Position numbers and translations under genes: made by a program
Notes under the pieces: model-generated
Told to the model about the DNA's origin: nothing
The model's database searches: none
What the model saw: the letters and a program-made list of their open reading frames with translations, nothing else
Assembly (NCBI GenBank): GCA_001771975.1
Contig: MERE01000218.1
Location: 1-11,172, forward strand
Direction: 5' to 3'
DNA: 11,172 bases
Origin: Betaproteobacteria bacterium RIFCSPLOWO2_02_FULL_68_150
Lineage (GTDB): Bacteria; Pseudomonadota; Gammaproteobacteria; Burkholderiales; SG8-39
Shown: one piece after another, positions 6,631 to 11,172 of the stretch
Layout: the number at the start of each line of letters is the position of its first letter
Numbering within the stretch: position 1 is the first letter of the stretch

Positions 6631-7068
6631 ATGAAAAGCGTCGCCCAGATCCTCAAGTCCAAGCCCGTTCAGGCGGTGCTGACCATCGCGCCTTCGGACT
6701 CGGTGTACTACGCCGTGAAACTGATGGCGGAGAAAAGCATCGGCGCGCTCCTCGTGATGGAGGGCGAGAAAATCGCCGGCATCGTCACCGAGCGCGACTA
6801 CGCGCGGAAAATCGTCCTCATGGGCCGCTCGTCGAAAGAGACGCCGGTGCGCGACATCATGACCTCCGACGTCATGTACGTGCGCCCTGACCAGAGCAAC
6901 GAGGAATGCATGGCGCTGATGACCGACAACCGCCTGCGCCACCTGCCCGTCCTCGACCAAGGCAAGCTGATCGGCCTCATCTCCATCGGCGACCTGGTGA
7001 AGGACATCATCTCCGAGCAGAAATTCATCATCGACCAGCTGGAGCACTACATCCGGGGAGACCGCTGA
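6631..7068 (+). CDS. Small stand-alone protein with two CBS domains
   Basis: 145 residues formed by a pair of CBS domains and little else, probably cytoplasmic since no signal or membrane segment is seen. CBS 1 spans about 8-65, with the SIGALLVMEGEKIAGIVTERD block (36-56). CBS 2 spans about 74-130, with RDIMTSDVMYVRP, LRHLPVLDQGKLIGLISIGDLV (102-123). A short helical tail (QLEHYIRG) follows. Paired CBS domains usually bind adenosine nucleotides (AMP, ATP, SAM) and sense energy state; stand-alone versions are common in betaproteobacteria and mostly have no assigned partner. It lies 65 bases after larB on the same strand, so read-through is possible, but its own ribosome binding site and lack of overlap suggest it is not part of the lar module. 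It converges on the glutaminase gene with 9 bases between stops. Confidence 0.92.
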   Translation: MKSVAQILKSKPVQAVLTIAPSDSVYYAVKLMAEKSIGALLVMEGEKIAGIVTERDYARKIVLMGRSSKETPVRDIMTSDVMYVRPDQSNEECMALMTDNRLRHLPVLDQGKLIGLISIGDLVKDIISEQKFIIDQLEHYIRGDR

Positions 7069-7077
7069 ACGCGCGGG

Positions 7078-8922
7078 TCATTTCAACGCCGCCAGCTCGC
7101 GATTGGCCTGCCGCAGCATTGCACTCATCCCGCGCGCGAGGTTCTGCAGCAGCCGGATCTTGATCGCCGGCGCCTCGTGATCGAGCTGCGCGAATGCCTC
7201 GCGCGTCAGCACGCGGCACTCCACTTCGCTCAGCGCGCTCACGTTGGCCGAGCGCGGTGAGCGGTCGATGAAGGCCATCTCGCCGAACGTCATGCCGGAA
7301 GCGAAGGCGTCGAGCCGGGCGATGCCGTCGTGCGTGGAAATGGTCACCATCGCGGCCCCGTGCGTGATGACGAACAGCTCGTCGGAGGTCTGGCCGGCGG
7401 CGATGATCGTCTGCCCCTTGCGATAGGTCCTGCAGGCGAGCAGGCCCTCCAGCAGCGCCAGTTCGTCTGTGGTGAAACCCGCGAATAGCGCGCATTGCTC
7501 CAGCGGGACCTTTGCATCCCATGCCTCGCCCTGAAAGCGCTGGGCGAGCAGCAGGTTCTCGCCGTATTCGAGCGCGAAGTCGTCGTCGGCAAAGATCGCC
7601 TCGCGATCGACACCGACGTCGATCAGCCGCTGCCACCAGGCGCCGGCCTCGGCGAAAACCAGCGCCTTGCCGAGCCGGAGCAGTTCCTTCCGCGCGCCCG
7701 CCAGCAGGCGCGCCGCCGCGTCATCGATCGCCTGGACCATCCTGAGGTTGACGACGAAGCAATCGGTGCCGCCGGCACGCTCCATCAGCTCGCGCACCAC
7801 CGGCTCGATCGACGCGAACGCAAGCGCCCCCTGCAGGTGATACAGGCGCAGCCGTTTCCCGACGCGGCGCAGGTGTTCGGCCGCGACCGGCGAACGGCGC
7901 TGCTTCGAGGCCACCTTGCGGCGCGTCGTCGCGAGACGCACCGCCGGCACCGCGCGTTGCGAGGCATCGAACAGGTGCAGCCCGAGGTCGGCGGCGAGCG
8001 CGCGGCACACGGCGATGCCGCGGACGCTGTTGCCCTGCGCGTCGAGGCGCGGCGAAAACACGCCGATGCCGATGCGCCCGGGCTGGACCGCGAGAATCCC
8101 GCCGCCGACGCCGCTTTTGGCCGGAAGCCCCGTCTGGTAGAGCCATTCGCCCGAGAAGTCGTACATGCCGCAGGTCGCCATCACCGAAAGGACGTTGTCC
8201 ACATATGCTTCGGCGATGGCGCGGGTCCCCGTGACGGGGTTCACGCCGCCGTTGGCGAGCGTCGCGCCCATGAGCGCGAGGTCGCGGCAGGTGACCCGAA
8301 TGGAGCATTGCCGGAAATAGGTCTCGAGCGTCGGCGCCGGCTCGTCGGTGAGGATCGCGAAATTGCGCAGCATCCAGCCGATGGCGCGGTTGCGATGCCC
8401 GGTCGCGCTCTCGGAGTCGTAGACCCGCTCGTCGATGTCGAGCGCGCGGCCGGCATAGCGGGAGAAAGCATCGAGGATGCGGGCGGTTTTCTGCTCAATC
8501 GTCTCGCCGGCGATCAGGCCGCAGGCCGCGATTGCACCAGCATTGATCAGCGGGTTGAGCGGTGCACCAGTTTGGGGCCGCAGGCTGATCGCGTTGAAGG
8601 CGTCGCCGGAGGGCTCGACCCCGATCTTCGCGAGCACGGTGTCTTCGCCGTTTTCCTCCAGCGCGAGGCCGTAGGTGAGCGGCTTGGAGATGGACTGGAT
8701 GGTGAAAGGCTGGCGGGAATCGCCGACTTCGTAGACGAATCCGTCGGGCGTGGCGATGCAGATGCCGAACCAGTCGGGATTTGCATGCGCAAGCTCAGGA
8801 ATGTAGTCGGCGACCTGGCCGTCGGTGAGGTCCTGAAAGCGGGCGCGAAGTGAATCGAGGTAATCCAGAATCGGGGAGCGCGGCACGGCGGTGTTCTGAA
8901 CGGTGGGAACCGCATTTCCCAC
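7078..8922 (-). CDS. glsA: Three-domain glutaminase: GlsA - STAS-like - cyclic-nucleotide-binding domain
   Basis: Hydrolyses L-glutamine to glutamate and ammonia. Residues about 17-320 are a serine-dependent beta-lactamase-fold glutaminase: SISK with Ser77 and Lys80, NPLINAGAI with Asn127, YDSESATGHRNRA with Glu171 and Asn178, YQTG with Tyr262, and AKSGVGGGI (268-276). All catalytic elements appear present. Residues about 350-445 resemble a STAS domain; its VQAIDDAAARLL (396-407) has Asp401 where anti-sigma antagonists carry the phosphorylated serine. Residues about 473-590 are a cyclic-nucleotide-binding domain with the cassette FGEMAFIDRSPRSAN (546-560), including the glutamate and arginine that contact the sugar and phosphate. 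At 614 residues it is about twice the length of a plain GlsA. The start is GTG at 8922 (MGNAVPTVQN) with no strong ribosome binding site, so the start is less certain. Allosteric control by cAMP or cGMP is an inference. Confidence 0.93.
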   Translation of the reverse strand: MGNAVPTVQNTAVPRSPILDYLDSLRARFQDLTDGQVADYIPELAHANPDWFGICIATPDGFVYEVGDSRQPFTIQSISKPLTYGLALEENGEDTVLAKIGVEPSGDAFNAISLRPQTGAPLNPLINAGAIAACGLIAGETIEQKTARILDAFSRYAGRALDIDERVYDSESATGHRNRAIGWMLRNFAILTDEPAPTLETYFRQCSIRVTCRDLALMGATLANGGVNPVTGTRAIAEAYVDNVLSVMATCGMYDFSGEWLYQTGLPAKSGVGGGILAVQPGRIGIGVFSPRLDAQGNSVRGIAVCRALAADLGLHLFDASQRAVPAVRLATTRRKVASKQRRSPVAAEHLRRVGKRLRLYHLQGALAFASIEPVVRELMERAGGTDCFVVNLRMVQAIDDAAARLLAGARKELLRLGKALVFAEAGAWWQRLIDVGVDREAIFADDDFALEYGENLLLAQRFQGEAWDAKVPLEQCALFAGFTTDELALLEGLLACRTYRKGQTIIAAGQTSDELFVITHGAAMVTISTHDGIARLDAFASGMTFGEMAFIDRSPRSANVSALSEVECRVLTREAFAQLDHEAPAIKIRLLQNLARGMSAMLRQANRELAALK

Positions 8923-9028
8923 GCAACATCCGTGCCAACCGAAGCCGTGTCCGGAGTAGGCGGCGCATAAATTGCAATCAGTTTGAATGACTGCTCTCGG
9001 GCATGTCGAGGTGGCGCGTTCGTGCCGC
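8923..9028. promoter_or_regulatory. AT-richer spacer upstream of the glutaminase gene, likely holding its promoter
   Basis: 106 bases between the glutaminase start and the end of the response regulator gene. Positions about 8967-8991 are clearly AT-richer than their surroundings and include a perfect palindrome ATTGCAAT (8971-8978). The minus-strand glutaminase promoter is expected here, but no pair of -35/-10 boxes with standard spacing is convincing. No terminator hairpin was found for the regulator gene, which reads toward this spacer. Confidence 0.3.
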
Positions 9029-9817
9029 TCACATCTGCTGGAACAGGTGCAGATAACTCCGGCTCACCGGCAGCACCTCCTCCCGGCCCTTCAGGTGGAT
9101 CTGCGCGGTCTCGTTCAGGCTGCGCGTGACATGGCTGATCGCGCGCAGGTTCACCACCACCGAGCGGTGCACCTGCACGAAGCGCTCGGCGTCGAGTTGC
9201 TCCACCAGTTCCTTGAGCGGTGTACGAATGAGCGCCTCGCCCGGCTTGCCCGCGTCGCCGCGCCAGGCGATCAGCGTGTACTTCTCGTCGGAGCGCAGGA
9301 AGTCGATTTCGTCGACCGGGATCAGGCGCAGTGCCTGCCCGACGGATGCGTGGATCCAGCGCAGCGGCGCCGGGGCGGCGGCATCCTTGTCGAGGCGCGC
9401 CACCAGCTGCTCCAGCAGCGCCTCGGTGTTGGCCACCGGCTGTGCGGCGCGCAGCCGCTCTTGCAGGCGCGACACCGTGTCGGCCAGGCGCGCCGGCTGC
9501 AACGGCTTCACCAGGTAGTCGAGCGCCCCTTCGTCAAAGGCCTGCACCGCGTACTGGTCGTAGGCCGTGACGAACACCAGGTGAGCGCGGCGACCGATCA
9601 GGCGTGCGGCCTCCACACCCGACATGCCCGGCATGTGCACATCGAGAAAGCAGATGTCGGGCTTTTGCGCCTCGAAGAGCTCGACCGCCTCGCGGCCGTT
9701 GCGCGCCTGTGCCACCACGTGCAGCTCGGGCCAGGCCGTCGCCAGCAGGCGCGTCAGCGACTTGCGCAGCAGCGGCTCGTCATCGGCAATGAGCGCCGTC
9801 GGACGTCGGGCGGTCAT
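9029..9817 (-). CDS. LytTR-family response regulator (AlgR/LytR type)
   Basis: 262-residue DNA-binding response regulator. Receiver domain about 8-120: acidic pair Asp12-Asp13, phosphoacceptor Asp59 in FLDVHMPG, Thr84 in FVTAYDQYAV and Lys104 in YLVKPL, so all phosphorylation residues are intact. After a short Ala/Pro-rich linker (about 145-152) comes a LytTR DNA-binding domain (about 155-262) with IDFLRSDEKYTLI, the FVQVHRSVVVNL block and a C-terminal VSRSYLHLFQQM. LytTR domains bind direct repeats of short motifs. The start ATG overlaps the kinase stop by 4 bases (ATGA type), so the two are translationally coupled and form a two-component pair. The arrangement resembles AlgZ-AlgR of pseudomonads and betaproteobacteria, but the usual neighbours argH and hemC are not visible, so the regulon is not assigned. 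Confidence 0.95.
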   Translation of the reverse strand: MTARRPTALIADDEPLLRKSLTRLLATAWPELHVVAQARNGREAVELFEAQKPDICFLDVHMPGMSGVEAARLIGRRAHLVFVTAYDQYAVQAFDEGALDYLVKPLQPARLADTVSRLQERLRAAQPVANTEALLEQLVARLDKDAAAPAPLRWIHASVGQALRLIPVDEIDFLRSDEKYTLIAWRGDAGKPGEALIRTPLKELVEQLDAERFVQVHRSVVVNLRAISHVTRSLNETAQIHLKGREEVLPVSRSYLHLFQQM

Positions 9818-10920
9818 GCCTTGCCCGGCTCGGCCGGAAAATCGAGCTCGGCGCGTACGCCGTGCGGAACGAGCGCCGCAAGATCGAGCTTCGCATCGCC
9901 GCCGAAAACCAGCTGCAGGCGTTCGCGCAGCGTCGACAGACCTGTGCCCGGCCCATCGCCCGCACGCTGCAGGCCCACGCCAGTGTCACTCACCTCCGCG
10001 CGGCAGCGCCCGTCCTGCACTCGCACGCGGACATCGATCCGCCCGCCTTCCTCGCTCGGATCGATGCCATGGCGCACGGCATTCTCGACCAGCGACAGCA
10101 GCGTCATCGGCGGGCAGCGCAGTCCCAGCGCCGCCTCATCGGCTTGCAGATCGAACTGCAGGCGGTCGGGCATCCGCATGTGCATGAGCTCCAGGTAGGC
10201 ACGCACCAGCTCCAGTTCCTGTCCCATCGTGGTCGCCGGATCGTGCAGACGAGGGACTGCTGCGCGCAAGTACGCGATCAGGTTATCCAGCACCGCGGCA
10301 GCCTGCGGCGAACCGGCCTCCACCAGCTCGCGCACGTTGGCGAGCGTATTGAACAGGAAATGCGGCTCAACCTGCGCCTGCAGCAGGCGCAGGCGGGAGT
10401 CGAGCGCCTTGCGCTCCAATTCGCTGCGCTCGAGCTCGAAGGCGAGCGCCTGGCTGCGCGCGGCGTAGTCGCGCTGGCGGAAGAGGGCCGCCACGGCGAT
10501 CCACGGCGCGAAGAGAAGGCCGGTCATGGTCATCATGAAGAAGCCGCTCAGGCGCGCTTCGACCTGCCAGAACGGCCTGGGATCGTCATGCGGAAGCAGA
10601 TACTGCGCAAGCACTGCAAGAGGGATCGCGAGAGCCACGCACAGGACCTGGAGCGCCCAGCGCGCGAGCCACTGGGGCAGGCGTGCGGGCCACTGCTCGA
10701 AGAGTCCGAAGGCGACCAACGCGGCCAACCCGACCACCCACTCGCGGCCGATCACTCGAGCACTCGACAACGAGGGAAAGGCGGGGCTGAGAAGCAGGCC
10801 CAGCAGCGTCGACGCGACGAAAGCGACGAGCAGCCGCCGCCAGCCCAGGGTCAGGGCGAGGCCGCGCGGCTTTGGAGAAGGGGGAGGAGCATTCATCGCC
10901 TCCGATAGTAGCGAGTTCAT
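9814..10920 (-). CDS. LytS/AlgZ-type membrane sensor histidine kinase (His_kinase family)
   Basis: 368 residues from the ATG at 10920. Four hydrophobic segments (about 29-47, 62-74, 89-109, 124-146) form the membrane sensor, with no large periplasmic domain. A cytoplasmic helix with RSQALAFELERSELERKALDSR leads to the H-box LQAQVEPHFLFNTLANV, where His187 is the phosphorylation site; this is the His_kinase signature of the LytS/YehU group. The ATP-binding domain follows: SLVENAVRHG (N-box, Asn280), SDTGVGL (312-317) and GTGLSTLRERL (325-335). It should phosphorylate the coupled LytTR regulator; the stimulus is unknown. Start choice is uncertain: 10920 lacks a ribosome binding site, and the in-frame ATG at 10896 (MNAPPPSPKP) has GGAGG only 2 bases upstream, which is too close. 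Extending further to 11142 would give an arginine-rich leader unlike the family. Confidence 0.92.
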   Translation of the reverse strand: MNSLLSEAMNAPPPSPKPRGLALTLGWRRLLVAFVASTLLGLLLSPAFPSLSSARVIGREWVVGLAALVAFGLFEQWPARLPQWLARWALQVLCVALAIPLAVLAQYLLPHDDPRPFWQVEARLSGFFMMTMTGLLFAPWIAVAALFRQRDYAARSQALAFELERSELERKALDSRLRLLQAQVEPHFLFNTLANVRELVEAGSPQAAAVLDNLIAYLRAAVPRLHDPATTMGQELELVRAYLELMHMRMPDRLQFDLQADEAALGLRCPPMTLLSLVENAVRHGIDPSEEGGRIDVRVRVQDGRCRAEVSDTGVGLQRAGDGPGTGLSTLRERLQLVFGGDAKLDLAALVPHGVRAELDFPAEPGKA

Positions 10921-11052
10921 CGCGTGTGGACAGTCGCCACGGGACGAGCCACGCTGCCGGGGTTCCAGGCCACGCCGGGACGCGACGGGCTGCGGAGGGC
11001 GCGGCCAATCGGCGTCCGTCTGCCCACACCGCGGCTGGGCCACTGCAGAACG

Positions 11053-11061
11053 CAGTTCGTC
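11053..11061 (+). promoter_or_regulatory. Possible AlgR-type regulator binding site
   Basis: CAGTTCGTC matches eight of nine bases of the Pseudomonas AlgR core CCGTTCGTC. It lies 133 bases upstream of the kinase start and 80 bases upstream of the right-edge gene, where autoregulation or control of the divergent gene would be expected. A single near-match to a 9-base motif can arise by chance, and the regulator here may have its own specificity. Confidence 0.25.
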
Positions 11062-11130
11062 ACAATCGGCTGGTCTCTCGCGCGGCCGGGCGGCCACACT
11101 ACGGGTTCCGACAACGCAGGTAACCCGAGC

Positions 11131-11136
11131 AGAGGA
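11131..11136 (+). promoter_or_regulatory. Ribosome binding site of the right-edge gene
   Basis: AGAGGA ending 4 bases before the ATG at 11141, a good match with slightly short spacing. It is the main reason to believe a plus-strand gene begins here. Confidence 0.5.
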
Positions 11137-11140
11137 CAAC

Positions 11141-11172
11141 ATGTCGAAGGGCTTGAGTCATTGGTTTTGGGT
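11141..11172 (+). CDS. Start of an unidentified plus-strand gene, cut by the window edge
   Basis: Only ten codons are visible, reading MSKGLSHWFW. They follow a good ribosome binding site and diverge from the kinase gene. A lysine followed by an aromatic hydrophobic stretch could be the beginning of a signal peptide or membrane segment, but ten residues are too few to decide. In related genomes argH often sits next to AlgZ-AlgR pairs, yet this N-terminus does not look like argininosuccinate lyase. No function is assigned. Confidence 0.45.
   Translation, partial: MSKGLSHWFW

Larger units (their letters stand above)
10921..11140. other. Divergent intergenic spacer between the kinase gene and the right-edge gene
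   Basis: 220 bases between two diverging genes, so it should contain both promoters. I find no -35/-10 pair worth naming on either strand. It holds a near-match to the AlgR site (see 11053-11061), overlapping a small dyad CTGC-AGAAC-GCAG at 11043-11055, and a GGCC-GGGC-GGCC dyad near 11083-11094. The reading frames through it are arginine/proline-rich and unlike real proteins. Confidence 0.5.

Noticed and set aside
7069..7077. Bidirectional terminator between the convergent CBS and glutaminase genes
   Set aside because: Only 9 bases separate the stops and no hairpin with a T-tract is visible around them.
7495..8853. Long plus-strand open frame (about 452 codons) opposite the glutaminase gene
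   Set aside because: The opposite strand encodes a complete three-domain enzyme; the plus-strand translation has no motif and a composition typical of antisense GC-rich DNA.
9016..9024. Possible AlgR-type site downstream of the regulator gene
   Set aside because: GCGTTCGTG matches only seven of nine bases and lies downstream of the regulator gene; this level of match is expected by chance here.
8987..10198. Plus-strand open frame across the response regulator and kinase
   Set aside because: It is the antisense of two genes with intact receiver, LytTR and kinase motifs and shows no domain of its own.
10921..11142. N-terminal extension of the kinase to an ATG at 11142
   Set aside because: The added 74 residues are Arg/Pro-rich and unlike LytS-type N-termini, and the good ribosome binding site beside that ATG faces the other strand.
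11141..11172. Right-edge gene as argH, by analogy with the AlgZ-AlgR neighbourhood
   Set aside because: The visible residues MSKGLSHWFW do not resemble an argininosuccinate lyase N-terminus, and ten residues are too few to support the call.

Overview
The window is about two-thirds G+C with a strong C/G preference at third codon positions. It carries a Bug/TctC-type periplasmic binding protein, a LytS/LytTR two-component pair of the AlgZ/AlgR kind and GGAGG-like ribosome binding sites. Together these suggest a betaproteobacterium, most likely Burkholderiales. This is inferred from gene content; there is no rRNA or other phylogenetic marker. I see no tRNA, rRNA, insertion sequence, phage gene or CRISPR array. 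Every gene has the same composition, so nothing points to recent transfer.

Left part (1-6565): a Bug-family carboxylate-binding protein runs off the left edge on the minus strand. It diverges from a tightly packed plus-strand operon: an AMP-forming acyl-CoA ligase, a LarA-family protein, then larC, larE and larB. LarB, LarE and LarC are the three enzymes known to build the nickel-pincer nucleotide (NPN) cofactor from nicotinic acid adenine dinucleotide (carboxylation and hydrolysis, sulfur insertion, nickel insertion). The window therefore holds a complete NPN factory together with its presumed client enzyme. The client is divergent. It keeps the DxTRP motif, the first catalytic histidine and a histidine pair near the expected nickel ligand. 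By eye it lacks the second catalytic histidine, the lysine that tethers NPN in Lactobacillus plantarum LarA, and the Tyr-Gln-x-x-Lys segment. With a carboxylate-binding protein and an acyl-CoA ligase alongside, the simplest reading is a catabolic module: capture an organic acid (probably a 2-hydroxy acid), isomerise or otherwise transform it with a Ni-NPN enzyme, and activate an acid to a CoA thioester. The substrate is unknown.

Middle (6631-8922): a small two-CBS-domain protein follows the lar operon on the plus strand. Converging with it is an unusual three-domain glutaminase: GlsA-type glutaminase, a STAS-like domain with Asp at the usual phospho-serine position, and a cyclic-nucleotide-binding domain with an intact phosphate-binding cassette.

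Right part (9029-11172): on the minus strand lies a LytS/AlgZ-type membrane histidine kinase overlapping by 4 bases with a LytTR response regulator. A 220-base spacer containing a near-match to an AlgR-type site separates them from the first ten codons of an unidentified plus-strand gene cut by the right edge.
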